From JAHDHW01 sp963793295 (GTDB lineage Bacteria > Bacteroidota > Bacteroidia > Chitinophagales > Saprospiraceae): a stretch of 64,000 nucleotides of DNA. Below the pieces are notes generated by a model. It searched no databases and had not been told where the DNA came from. It was given only the letters and a program-made list of their open reading frames with translations. The translations under genes and the position numbers were made by a program. Position 1 is the first letter of the stretch, and every line of letters begins with the position of its first letter. This document shows, piece after piece, positions 17,787 to 26,727 of this stretch. Where the stretch lies: contig CAWBZX010000029.1 of assembly GCA_963793295.1 (NCBI GenBank), positions 62,001 through 126,000 on the forward strand. Direction: 5' to 3'.

Positions 17787-18342
17787 AAGTCAGACTACTC
17801 TTATTATAGCTTTTCAAAACTTCACGGAGTTGTTTTTTTCCCATTGCCAAGTGCCATTTTGAGGTGTTGGCACTAATTTTCAGTAGTTCTGCAATCTCTC
17901 TGTGTTTGTATCCGTCGATGACAAAAAGGGAGAAAATGGTCCGTGTGGTATCTGGCAGTTTTTGTATTTCGTGAAACAGATCTTCAGCAAATAATTGCTT
18001 GATTACTTCAGCTTCAATGGCTATTTCTTTTTCGATATTAAAATCCATAACTTCCTGGTATTTAGCTCTTTGCCGGATAAAGTCAATGGAAGTGTTAAAA
18101 ACTATTTTCGCGATCCAACCGCTCAAAGTTCCCTGGTGTTCGTATTTTTCAAAAGAATCAAAAATTTTTAAAAAAGATCGATTCAATACATCATCAGCCT
18201 CTTCACGATCTTTGGTATAGCGCATACTGATACCCAGCATTTTTCCATAAAATCGTTCGTACAGGTACTTCTGGGCGAGGCGGTCGCGCCGCCTACACCC
18301 TTCGATCAGTTCTTTGTCTATACTTTTTAGAGAATAATTCAT
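17776..18342 (-). CDS. RNA polymerase ECF-type sigma factor
   Basis: A 188-residue sigma-70 family protein. Region 2 is at about residues 22-90 (LYERFYGKMLGISMRYTKD, EEADDVLNRSFLKIF, GTLSGWIAKIVFNTSIDFIR) and region 4 at about 120-180 (KLPDTTRTIFSLFVIDGYKH, then REIAELLKISANTSKWHL). It lacks regions 1 and 3, as is usual for extracytoplasmic-function sigmas. It directs RNA polymerase to a small regulon, normally under control of a membrane anti-sigma. The only candidate partner is the overlapping downstream macroglobulin gene, whose cytosolic tail looks anti-sigma-like. The spacer to the divergent pyrophosphatase gene is 281 bases and may hold an autoregulated promoter. Confidence 0.92.
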   Translation of the reverse strand: MNYSLKSIDKELIEGCRRRDRLAQKYLYERFYGKMLGISMRYTKDREEADDVLNRSFLKIFDSFEKYEHQGTLSGWIAKIVFNTSIDFIRQRAKYQEVMDFNIEKEIAIEAEVIKQLFAEDLFHEIQKLPDTTRTIFSLFVIDGYKHREIAELLKISANTSKWHLAMGKKQLREVLKSYNKSSLTYEK

Positions 18343-18623
18343 TTACTGGATATTGTCGCTATTTTAAACAACGAGGTGGCTTTTAAAAATGGTTGGTGAT
18401 TCTTTAAAATAAATTATAGTTGGATAAATGGAAGATGCGAATTCCACAGTATTTGTTGGGTGATTTTAATTTTTTGTGTGTTCTTTGTGCCCTTAATTTA
18501 GATAGAAGCGGAGATTGATTTTTTCCTATTTAAAGTCAAATGTCAGTTTTCAGTTTTTTAAAACTTAGGCGAGATAATTGTAATTTAAATTGCTTTTTAA
18601 AGTCCTTTTGAAATAGTTTAAAA

Positions 18624-19325
18624 ATGAATAAACCAACTTACTTTAACTTTTTACTTTTTGTCGCATTTGCCATAATTACTAGTTCCTGCAATAGCCCTGC
18701 TCCTGAAGTTGCAGCTCCAATTCAAGATGAGCAAACCGCTCCGGCTGAATCTGGCGACCCCTATACGATTAAAGGAGAACACAATTATTTGACAGGTTAC
18801 GAAGCTGTTTTTGAAGATGGCGATATTAATGTAGTTATTGAAATTCCGACGGGAAGTGTTGAAAAGTGGGAAGTTGAAAAAACGAGCGGTACTTTGAAGT
18901 GGGAATTTGTTGACGGCAAACCCAGAGAAGTGAAATATTTGGGTTATCCAGGAAATTATGGGATGATTCCAAAAACCCTTTTACCAAAAGAATTGGGCGG
19001 CGATGGTGATCCTTTGGATGTGATTGTACTTGGGCCAGCTGTTGAACGCGGGAGCGTTATAAAAAGTAAAGTGATCGGTGTTTTGCAACTCCTTGATAGA
19101 GGCGAGCAGGATGATAAATTGATCGCCGTTTTGGAAGATACTCCTTTCTATGAAGTAAATAGCCTCGAAGAATTAGATGCTAATTTCAATGGTGTTTCTG
19201 AAATTGTAAAGCTTTGGTTTGCCAATTACAAAGGACCCGGTAAAATGGAACCGAAAGGCTTTGCAGACGAAAAGGTAGCAAGGGAAATACTCAACACAGC
19301 TGTTGCCGCTTATAAGAAAAAATAA
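18624..19325 (+). CDS. Family I inorganic pyrophosphatase, exported lipoprotein
   Basis: A 233-residue protein whose C-terminal ~170 residues are a family I soluble pyrophosphatase: VVIEIPTGSVEKWE near 71, YPGNYGMIPKTL near 110, and the metal-binding GDGDPLDVIVLG near 128-139, which holds the catalytic aspartates. The enzyme hydrolyses PPi to two phosphates. Unusually, it carries a lipoprotein signal (ITSSC, Cys22) and a flexible Ala/Pro/Glu linker of about 25 residues, so it should act in the periplasm or at the outer membrane rather than in the cytosol. Similar exported versions are known in some Bacteroidota. It is followed after 22 bases by the small membrane gene and could share its transcript. 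Confidence 0.9.
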   Translation: MNKPTYFNFLLFVAFAIITSSCNSPAPEVAAPIQDEQTAPAESGDPYTIKGEHNYLTGYEAVFEDGDINVVIEIPTGSVEKWEVEKTSGTLKWEFVDGKPREVKYLGYPGNYGMIPKTLLPKELGGDGDPLDVIVLGPAVERGSVIKSKVIGVLQLLDRGEQDDKLIAVLEDTPFYEVNSLEELDANFNGVSEIVKLWFANYKGPGKMEPKGFADEKVAREILNTAVAAYKKK

Positions 19326-19347
19326 TTTAAATTACAAAGAATAACAA

Positions 19348-19560
19348 ATGGCATTACTAGCATTACTCATGTTTGGAGTTGGAATATATTTCGTTATTAG
19401 AAGATACCAAAATACTGAGAAAAAAGCAGAGCAAGCGACATCTGATGAAGAAAAAGAGGTGCTTTTACAATTCGCGAATAAGCAAAAAAAGCAAGCTTAT
19501 TTTACAATTGGATATATGATTTTGGTATTGATAGTTTTTGCGATATTAATCTTTTTATAG
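19348..19560 (+). CDS. Small two-helix membrane protein
   Basis: A 70-residue protein with hydrophobic helices at about residues 2-18 and 50-69 joined by a strongly charged Lys/Glu/Gln linker (KKAEQATSDEEKEVLL). No known family was recognised. It begins 22 bases after the pyrophosphatase stop and ends 4 bases before the ATG of the membrane-anchored TIR/SLOG-like protein, which supports a transcript with both. Such a small helical hairpin could be a membrane partner of the downstream protein. This is inference from position only. Confidence 0.7.
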   Translation: MALLALLMFGVGIYFVIRRYQNTEKKAEQATSDEEKEVLLQFANKQKKQAYFTIGYMILVLIVFAILIFL

Positions 19561-19564
19561 TCAT

Positions 19565-20248
19565 ATGGAGTATTATTTAGCTTGTGTCTGCATTGCGTTT
19601 ATAATGGGCTATGCATTTAAAAAGCATAAAAAGTATAAACGCAAAAATCTCGAAATCATACATTTTGAAGATATCATGCATTCGGAGGAGCCATTTATCC
19701 TTTTTCTAAGAGCTTTTGACGATGATAGTAGAGGGAGAGCTACTCCTGTTAGTTTATTTACCTTAAATGTGCAACAACTGGCTTCGTTTGAAGAAGAGAT
19801 CTCCTCTGAAGTCAAACCTCACAAATTTATAGCTGTGGGTAAACCTCAAGAAGAGTTTCCGGAACTGGGAGCGTTCAGAATGTATGTTGATCATGATTCA
19901 TGGAAAGATCAGGTTTTTCAATTGATAAAAAAGGCGCATTTGATTATAATAAAACCATCCTTTTCGGAGGGATTGAATTGGGAAATCAACACGGTCTTAA
20001 AAAACGGATTCATTGCCAAGCTAGTCTTTTACCATTTGTTTGGAGATGTTATAGATAAAAAAGTTCAGCACTTTTATTACAAAAAATTTAAAAAGAATAT
20101 GACGGAAGCTTATGATCTGGAGCTGCAAAAATTTGAACCAAAAGCCAGGTATAGTTATTTTTCTGAAGATAACAAGCATCACCAGATAAATTCTTTGAAA
20201 GCAGTTCCGAAATTATTGGAACTAAATCTAGCAACTTCAAGAAACTAA
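19565..20248 (+). CDS. Membrane-anchored protein with TIR/SLOG-like Rossmann domain
   Basis: A 227-residue protein with an N-terminal membrane segment (residues about 2-18), a Lys/Arg-rich stop (KKHKKYKRK), then a soluble alpha/beta domain. Visible motifs are FILFLRAFDDDS near 44-55, FEEEISSEV near 79, KFIAVGKPQEEFPELGAFRMYV near 87-108 (shown here only as landmarks: AVGKP and GAFRMYV), AHLIIIKPSFSEGLNWEI near 130. This order of LRxFDDD, VGxP, GA-R-Y, and WE-I matches a family of bacterial membrane-tethered nucleotide-sensor or TIR-like domains of unknown role. No catalytic residues can be assigned with certainty. It ends the apparent unit of pyrophosphatase, small membrane protein and sensor. 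Confidence 0.6.
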   Translation: MEYYLACVCIAFIMGYAFKKHKKYKRKNLEIIHFEDIMHSEEPFILFLRAFDDDSRGRATPVSLFTLNVQQLASFEEEISSEVKPHKFIAVGKPQEEFPELGAFRMYVDHDSWKDQVFQLIKKAHLIIIKPSFSEGLNWEINTVLKNGFIAKLVFYHLFGDVIDKKVQHFYYKKFKKNMTEAYDLELQKFEPKARYSYFSEDNKHHQINSLKAVPKLLELNLATSRN

Positions 20249-20427
20249 TATTCCAAATCAATTTTGCAGCTGATAAAGATTTTCAATTCGTACTTTTCTC
20301 TATAAAAAAAGGCTGTTTATAGAAAAACTAGCCTGTTATGTTATTCTCTAGAAGTTAATTTCCTAACTTCAGATTTTTAAGTCGTTCTGACTTTGAAATA
20401 TTCTTTTTGACTCTAAAACCAATAACT

Positions 20428-23400
20428 ATGAGAATCTCCTTAACCATTATTTTAAGCATCCTTTTTTTTAACAATATCTTCGCGCAAATCAGTGCTCGAT
20501 TATTTCAATATCCTGATGTTTCTAAAACACATGTTGCCTTTTCCTACGGCGGTGATATCTGGACCGTAGCCAAAGAAGGCGGCGTTGCAGCCAAGCTTAC
20601 TTCGCCAACTGGAAAAGAAGTTTTTCCACGTTTTTCACCTGATGGTTCTTTGATTGCTTTTTCTGGTAATTATGATGGGAATATGGACATTTACATTGTT
20701 CCGACCAATGGAGGTTTGCCGACACGGGTAACGCACCATGGTATGACTGATCGCTTGCTGGACTGGTATCCTGACGGAAAACATTTGCTCTACGTTTCCA
20801 GCCGGGAAAGCGGTAAACAACGTTTTTCGCAATTTTATAAAGTGAGTAATGAAGGTGGAATGGCTGAAAAACTACCGTTAGCTTACGGAGAGTTTGGTTG
20901 TTTATCACCCGATGGTAAAAAAATAGCTTTCACGGATCGCACGCGGATGTTCCGAACCTGGAAACGCTATCGTGGAGGAACGGCAGCAGATGTCTGGATC
21001 TTTGATCTGGAAAGTTTGGAATCAAAAAACGTGACTGATAACATCGCTAACGATGAGCTACCAATGTGGGCCGGTGACAAGATCTACTATCTTTCGGATC
21101 AGGGTGAAAATGCACGTTTCAATCTTTGGGTCTATGATACCAAATCTGATAAAAACGAACAGGTCACTTTTTTCAAAGAATTTGATGTTCATTTTCCGGC
21201 AATCGGCCCGGAAGAGATTGTTTTTGAAGCAAAAGGAAAACTCCACCTTTTTAACCTGGAATCAAAAAAGATTAGTGAAGTTGATATTCAGGTTGGAACA
21301 GATCTTATGTCTATCAAACCACGAAAAGAAAGTGTCGAAAAATATGCATCAAATATGTCGATTTCACCAGATGGCAACCGAGTTGCTATTGAAGCACGGG
21401 GTGAGGTGTTTTCCCTTCCTGCTGAAAAGGGATATACACGAAATCTAACGCGCACAACCGGCGTTGCAGAACGATTTCCTGCCTGGTCGCCCAATGGCCG
21501 GTATATTGCATATTGGAGTGATAAAAGCGGTGAGTATGAACTGACAATCCGTGATCTGACAGAAGGTTCGAAGGAGAAAAAATTGACAAACCTTGGTCCG
21601 GGCTTTCGCTATAAATTGTACTGGGCACCGGATAGTAAAAAACTCAGTTTTGTAGATCAAACGATGGTCATTTGGGTTTATGATATGGAAGCTAATGCCA
21701 TGCATCGCGTGGATCAGGACATTTCTCTGTACGAAGGCGCTTTGCGTAACTGGCAAGCTAGCTGGTCAACGGATAGTCGTTGGTTGGCTTACACCAAAAC
21801 TTTAGACAATCGGAATAATGCTATTTTTATTTACAACACAGAAAGTAAAAAGACGACCCAGGCAACATCTGGTTTCTACTCAGATTTGAACCCTACTTTT
21901 GGTTCGGAAGGCAAATACTTGTATTGTATGACCAATCGCTCTTTCAAACCCGTGTACAGCGATTTTGACAATTCCTGGTCGTATCCCAACGCTACACAAT
22001 TGGCAGCAATCACGCTTCGAGCAGATGTGGGATCACCACTTTCTACCGAAAATGATACGGTTGCTATCAAACTGGATGAAGCAATCACAGACGAAACCAA
22101 GGAAGACAAAGACAGTTCAGATCAGGATAAAAAAATCGAAGAAGTAAAGATTGATTTTGACAATTTTGAAAGAAGAATGGTGGTTTTGCCTCCGAAATCC
22201 GGAAACATGAGCCGTATTTCTTCAGTTGGTGATAAAGTCATTTTTCAACGTTGGCCAAATGCGGGGTCTAATGATGAAAAAGGAGATTTAATTTATTTTG
22301 ATCTGAAAGAACGCGAAGAAAAGACGATTCTAAAAGAGGTGAATGGTTATCAACTGAGCGCAGATGGGAAAAAAATATTAGTGCGACAAGAAAAAAATTA
22401 TGGCATTATAAAAGTTGAGGCAGATCAAAAAATGGAAAAAACCATGGCGCTCAATGAAATGGAAATGACCGTCGATCCCCGAAAAGAATGGGAACAAATT
22501 TTCAATGATGCCTGGCGCTTTCAGCGCGACTTTTTCTATGACAAAGAAATGCACGGCGTCGATTGGAATGCGATGAAAGAACAATACGGTTCCCTGATCC
22601 AATACGCGATGAATCGCAGCGATGTGAATTTTATACTTGGTGAATTGATCGGTGAATTGAATGCTTCCCACACCTATCGAGGCGGAGGAGATAACGAATC
22701 TTCGAAACAAAAAGCTGTTGGTTACCTGGGCGTAGATTGGGAAAAAGCCAATGACCATTTTAAAATTAAAAACATCATTCGCGGTGCGGATTGGGACAAT
22801 GAGGTACGCTCTCCACTTGACGAACCTGGCGTTGCCATCAAAGAAGGCGATTACATCCTCGCCGTCAATGGAATTGCGCTGGATGAATATGCTGATCCTT
22901 ACGCTGCCTTCGAAGGTCTTTCAGATAAAGCAGTAGAATTGACTTACAACAGTAAACCTTCCTGGGAAGATGCCAAAACAGTTGTAGTAAAAACCATGAG
23001 TAGCGAAACGCGCCTTCGTAACCTGGCCTGGATCGAAAGTAACCGTAAGCGCGTGGATGAAGCTTCAGGAGGTAAGATCGGCTACATTTATGTGCCCAGC
23101 ACCGGCGTTGGCGGGCAGAATGAACTGGTACGCCAATTTTACGGCCAGTGGAACAAAGAAGGCCTTATTGTCGATGAACGTTTCAACAATGGTGGACAGA
23201 TCCCTGATCGGTTTATCGAACTCCTCAACCGTAAGCCATTGGCTTATTGGGCAGTGCGCGATGGTGAAAACTGGCAATGGCCTCCGGTTGCTCATTTTGG
23301 TTCCATGGCGATGCTCATTAATGGCTGGGCAGGCTCTGGCGGCGATGCTTTTCCGGATTACTTCCGGAAAGCAGGCTTAGGCCCTCTGATCGGTACCCGA

Positions 23401-23688
23401 ACCTGGGGAGGATTGATTGGTATTACAGGAGCTCCCACGCTTATTGACGGTGGTATGGTCACTGTGCCAACCTTCAGGATGTATAATCCGGACGGCACCT
23501 GGTTCAAAGAAGGGCATGGTGTTGACCCAGATATCGAAGTGAAAGAAGATCCAACGGCTTTAGCCAAAGGTATTGATCCGCAACTGGAAACAGCTATTGA
23601 GCAGGTGATGAAGCAAATCCAGGCGAATGGCCCGATTCATCCGAAAGAACCAAAGCGAGAGAACCGGACGAATACGATCAAGCCATAA
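20428..23688 (+). CDS. Tricorn-type serine protease, S41 family, exported
   Basis: A protein of about 1086 residues with a signal peptide ending at NIFAQ. The first half is a beta-propeller region (repeated FSPDGSLIAFSGN, YPDGKHLLYVSS and WSPNGRYIAYWSD units). A linker rich in acidic residues follows near 560-580, then an S41 core: a helical cap near 690-760, a PDZ domain near 800-850 (GVAIKEGDYILAVNG), and the catalytic part with IVDERFNNGG and AGSGGDAFPDYF, where Ser of GSGGD is the nucleophile. It degrades peptides in the periplasm. ATG 20428 is chosen over an in-frame TTG at 20407 because it gives a standard signal peptide. The length is usual for bacterial tricorn homologues. Confidence 0.93.
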   Translation: MRISLTIILSILFFNNIFAQISARLFQYPDVSKTHVAFSYGGDIWTVAKEGGVAAKLTSPTGKEVFPRFSPDGSLIAFSGNYDGNMDIYIVPTNGGLPTRVTHHGMTDRLLDWYPDGKHLLYVSSRESGKQRFSQFYKVSNEGGMAEKLPLAYGEFGCLSPDGKKIAFTDRTRMFRTWKRYRGGTAADVWIFDLESLESKNVTDNIANDELPMWAGDKIYYLSDQGENARFNLWVYDTKSDKNEQVTFFKEFDVHFPAIGPEEIVFEAKGKLHLFNLESKKISEVDIQVGTDLMSIKPRKESVEKYASNMSISPDGNRVAIEARGEVFSLPAEKGYTRNLTRTTGVAERFPAWSPNGRYIAYWSDKSGEYELTIRDLTEGSKEKKLTNLGPGFRYKLYWAPDSKKLSFVDQTMVIWVYDMEANAMHRVDQDISLYEGALRNWQASWSTDSRWLAYTKTLDNRNNAIFIYNTESKKTTQATSGFYSDLNPTFGSEGKYLYCMTNRSFKPVYSDFDNSWSYPNATQLAAITLRADVGSPLSTENDTVAIKLDEAITDETKEDKDSSDQDKKIEEVKIDFDNFERRMVVLPPKSGNMSRISSVGDKVIFQRWPNAGSNDEKGDLIYFDLKEREEKTILKEVNGYQLSADGKKILVRQEKNYGIIKVEADQKMEKTMALNEMEMTVDPRKEWEQIFNDAWRFQRDFFYDKEMHGVDWNAMKEQYGSLIQYAMNRSDVNFILGELIGELNASHTYRGGGDNESSKQKAVGYLGVDWEKANDHFKIKNIIRGADWDNEVRSPLDEPGVAIKEGDYILAVNGIALDEYADPYAAFEGLSDKAVELTYNSKPSWEDAKTVVVKTMSSETRLRNLAWIESNRKRVDEASGGKIGYIYVPSTGVGGQNELVRQFYGQWNKEGLIVDERFNNGGQIPDRFIELLNRKPLAYWAVRDGENWQWPPVAHFGSMAMLINGWAGSGGDAFPDYFRKAGLGPLIGTRTWGGLIGITGAPTLIDGGMVTVPTFRMYNPDGTWFKEGHGVDPDIEVKEDPTALAKGIDPQLETAIEQVMKQIQANGPIHPKEPKRENRTNTIKP

Positions 23689-23742
23689 ACCAGCTTGGTC
23701 GTCGGCTGCCTCAAAAGTCGTTTTTGTAAAAATCTTTGAAAG

Positions 23743-23823
23743 TAATATTTGGTATGTGGGCTGACGGTTTTCCCTTTCTGAGGAGTCAGAGAGATCAGTG
23801 CCGGGAAACCAAATATTATTTTT
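23743..23823. other. Structured intergenic element between convergent genes
   Basis: TAATATTTGGT at 23743-23753 pairs perfectly with ACCAAATATTA at 23808-23818. Inside, CTTTCTGA and TCAGAGAG around 23774-23793 form a second hairpin. A short T run follows the outer arm. It lies between the tricorn and GH31 stops, so it may serve as a bidirectional terminator; the long branched interior is unusual for a simple one. Confidence 0.5.
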
Positions 23824-23902
23824 CAGAGAAGTTAAAATTTATTTTTTAGGAAAACTTCTTAGTTTTTTTTGTGAATGCTTGCGTCAGTTATTACGACTCA
23901 TA

Positions 23903-26356
23903 TTATTCCTCTTCATCGTGGTGATGGATTTCGATCGTGATTTTTTCAAAATTATGATTGACTTTAAAAACAGTCAACTCTTTGTTATTTAGGTTAGTAT
24001 TTTCAAAATTAATAGCAGCATCGTTTGATTTAATACTCAAAACTTCTCCTGGCATTGCGTGCAGCTTAATTTTAAATTCATTTGAGAAACCTTTGAAAGT
24101 CCCTTCCATTTTTTGTTCAATACTTAGCGTTTTATCGGTTCCGTAGACTTTGAAATCAAAAAGGCTATATCCTTCATTTTGATAATCATAACCATCACCA
24201 GCATCCAGATACAATTGACTTTGTTGTTCACTACCATTGATGTAATAGACATGCAGGCAGATCTGTGGGTTCATAACTTCTCCGACATATTGCTGAAGAG
24301 GAAAGATTGGCAAGACGGCACCGGCACGGATAAAAACCGGGATTTCATCAATTTCGGTATCTGCCCAAAATTCCACACCAGAAGCCATAGGTTTATCTGT
24401 CCAGAAGTTATACCATTCCCCCTTTGGCAAATACATCCATCTTCCATCAACTTTTGGCTGAGAAATTGGACAGATCAGCATCAAATCTCCGAAACCAAAT
24501 TCCTCTACCCGATGCAAAGTATCATAATCGTGTTGATCGAGAAACGACAAAGGCCTGAGCATTGGTGTTCCTTTAGTTACATACTGCCAGAAAGTAGTAT
24601 AGATATAAGGCAAAATCTTGTATCGGAATTCAATAGCCTTTTTACTTAATTCAGTAAATTTTTCACCAAATGACCAGGGTTCCTGATCGCCGTGATCACC
24701 GGAAGAATGCGTCCGGAAGAAAGGATGGAAAACAGCCATTTGAAGCCATCTGAGGTATAGCTCTCCGTCAGGGGTATCGATAAATCCACCAATATCAGAA
24801 CCGATGAACGACATACCGGATACACTCATACTTTGGCATTGTACATTCGCAATCCAAAGGTGTTCCCAGCTAGCAACGTTATCGCCTGTCCAGCCAGAAG
24901 TATATCGCTGCGAACCTGCAAATGAAGATCTGGTGATTACGAAAGGGCGGAGATCAGGGGCAAATTTTTTAATACCTTCATAAGTAGCCCTTGTCATTTG
25001 CATACCATAAACATTATGCGCTTTTCGGTGGCTGGCTGGATGGCCATCATAATCATGCCTTACATCATTATAAAAAGTTTTTTCGGATTGCGTAAAATTG
25101 TCTTCCATAAAAATAGCGGGCTCATTCATATCGTTCCAAACCCCTTTCACACCAATTTCGGCAATCAATTCTTTGTAAAGCCCAGCCCACCAATCGCGTA
25201 CTTTTGGATTGGTAAAATCCGGAAAATAGCAATCTCCGGGCCACACAGGAGCGACCAATAATGGTCCGTCACCTCTGACACAAAACATATCTTTTTCTAC
25301 CCCATCTTTACAAACCCAATAATCCAGATCGACTTTAATGCCGGGGTCAATCATGACGACTGTTTTGAATCCGTCTTTTTCAAGATTTGCAACCATCTTC
25401 TTGGGATCAGGAAACTTCTCTTTATCCCAGGTAAAACAACGAAAGCCATCCATGTAATCGATATCCAAATACAAAGCATCACAAGGGATTTTTCGATCTC
25501 TAAATCCTTTTGCGATTTCGTATACTTTTGATTCAGGGTAATAACTCCATTTACACTGATGATATCCTAAAGCCCAAAGTGGCGGCAACTCTGGCTTGCC
25601 GGTGAGATCGGTAAACTGCTCGGCAACATTTAGAAGTTCTGGTCCATAAATGAAATAATAATTCATCTCCCCTCCGTCAGCCCAAAAACTGGTAACATTG
25701 GCCCTTTCTTTTCCAAAATCAAAATGAGTCCGGAAAGAATTATCGAAAAAGACACCATAGCCGATGCCATCATGTATGCCATAATAAAAGGGAACATTTT
25801 TATAAAGGGGGTCCGTATTTTTACCGTACCCATAAGAATCAGTTCCCCAAATCTGATATCTGTTTTTTCTTAAATTTAGCCTGTTGGATTTATCTCCTAA
25901 GCCGTAGAAAAACTCTTTGGGTTTGAGTTGTTTACTGATCTTTATGATTTCACCACCAAATTCAAGATTATCTTCCCAATGAAATCCTTTTTCATCTTCG
26001 AAGATCATTGTGCCTGATTTATCCAATATCTTTACAATAAGCCCTTCTTTTCGAATACGGCAAATCACCCTTTTGGTGGTTATTCTGTAGTGATCGCTTT
26101 TTTCTTTAAATTCAATTTCAGGTGAGCCTGGCTTAAATTTCGGATCAATAGCGTAGGAAAAATCCTTTTGAAATAAACCGGTTGTTGAATATCGAAATCT
26201 AAGTATTTTATCATTTAAAACATCTACCAGAAGTGTTACACCGTTGTCACACCGAAAGGTAAATTGATTTTCTTCTTGATTAAAAGTTTGAATCTTGCCT
26301 GGAAAACGTTCATTTTCGTTTCTTTTCACGTTTTCTTCTTTGATTATGTCTTGCAT
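23903..26356 (-). CDS. Alpha-glucosidase, glycoside hydrolase family 31
   Basis: An 817-residue protein with no signal peptide. An N-terminal beta-sandwich (about 20-240) precedes a TIM barrel. Catalytic marks are GVWNDMNEPAIF near 410, whose Asp is the nucleophile, and SGWTGDNVASWEHL near 490, whose Asp is the acid/base. Other family motifs include YHQCKWSYYPESKVYEIA near 265 and FIGSDIGGF near 520. The enzyme releases alpha-linked glucose from oligosaccharides. With no export signal it should act on imported or internally stored glucans. It is divergent from the glycogen-synthase-like gene, so it belongs to the alpha-glucan locus at 23.9-31.7 kb. The length fits the family. Confidence 0.93.
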   Translation of the reverse strand: MQDIIKEENVKRNENERFPGKIQTFNQEENQFTFRCDNGVTLLVDVLNDKILRFRYSTTGLFQKDFSYAIDPKFKPGSPEIEFKEKSDHYRITTKRVICRIRKEGLIVKILDKSGTMIFEDEKGFHWEDNLEFGGEIIKISKQLKPKEFFYGLGDKSNRLNLRKNRYQIWGTDSYGYGKNTDPLYKNVPFYYGIHDGIGYGVFFDNSFRTHFDFGKERANVTSFWADGGEMNYYFIYGPELLNVAEQFTDLTGKPELPPLWALGYHQCKWSYYPESKVYEIAKGFRDRKIPCDALYLDIDYMDGFRCFTWDKEKFPDPKKMVANLEKDGFKTVVMIDPGIKVDLDYWVCKDGVEKDMFCVRGDGPLLVAPVWPGDCYFPDFTNPKVRDWWAGLYKELIAEIGVKGVWNDMNEPAIFMEDNFTQSEKTFYNDVRHDYDGHPASHRKAHNVYGMQMTRATYEGIKKFAPDLRPFVITRSSFAGSQRYTSGWTGDNVASWEHLWIANVQCQSMSVSGMSFIGSDIGGFIDTPDGELYLRWLQMAVFHPFFRTHSSGDHGDQEPWSFGEKFTELSKKAIEFRYKILPYIYTTFWQYVTKGTPMLRPLSFLDQHDYDTLHRVEEFGFGDLMLICPISQPKVDGRWMYLPKGEWYNFWTDKPMASGVEFWADTEIDEIPVFIRAGAVLPIFPLQQYVGEVMNPQICLHVYYINGSEQQSQLYLDAGDGYDYQNEGYSLFDFKVYGTDKTLSIEQKMEGTFKGFSNEFKIKLHAMPGEVLSIKSNDAAINFENTNLNNKELTVFKVNHNFEKITIEIHHHDEEE

Positions 26357-26727
26357 TTCCCCCTTTTATATGAATATTATAAATAGTGTTTTAATATCAA
26401 TAATTGCATTATTGGTATTAAAACCCCTTCAATTAGCCCGCCAAAGTATAAAACTTAGCTTAATTTTGGAAACGTTTAGGAATAGTATTTTTAGGGCAAA
26501 TAGTGTTTCTTTTTTTTAAAGTGCTTAGGTCTCCCTTATGAACCAGCTAAAAGAAACAAAAAACATCTAGTTTAGGTTTAATTTTGAAAAATAAATGATC
26601 TATAAACTAAAGGATACTCTTTTTTACAAAAAAAAACCCATAATTTTGTGATCCAAATTGACCGAATAAATCCCTTCCAATATTTGATAATGAGAAAAAA
26701 AACTGAAGATTAAAAAACATACTTGAA
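26357..26727. other. Divergent promoter region of the alpha-glucan locus
   Basis: An AT-rich 371-base gap between the GH31 gene and the glycosyltransferase gene. TAATTTTG at 26641-26648 fits the Bacteroidota -7 pattern and is 80 bases before the GT start; a T-rich run sits where a -33 box would be. No ORF or RNA gene was seen. Confidence 0.35.

Noticed and set aside
20290..20345. A weak AGGCT/AGCCT hairpin after the TIR/SLOG-like gene as a terminator
   Set aside because: The stem is only five bases with a long loop and no T run in the right place.
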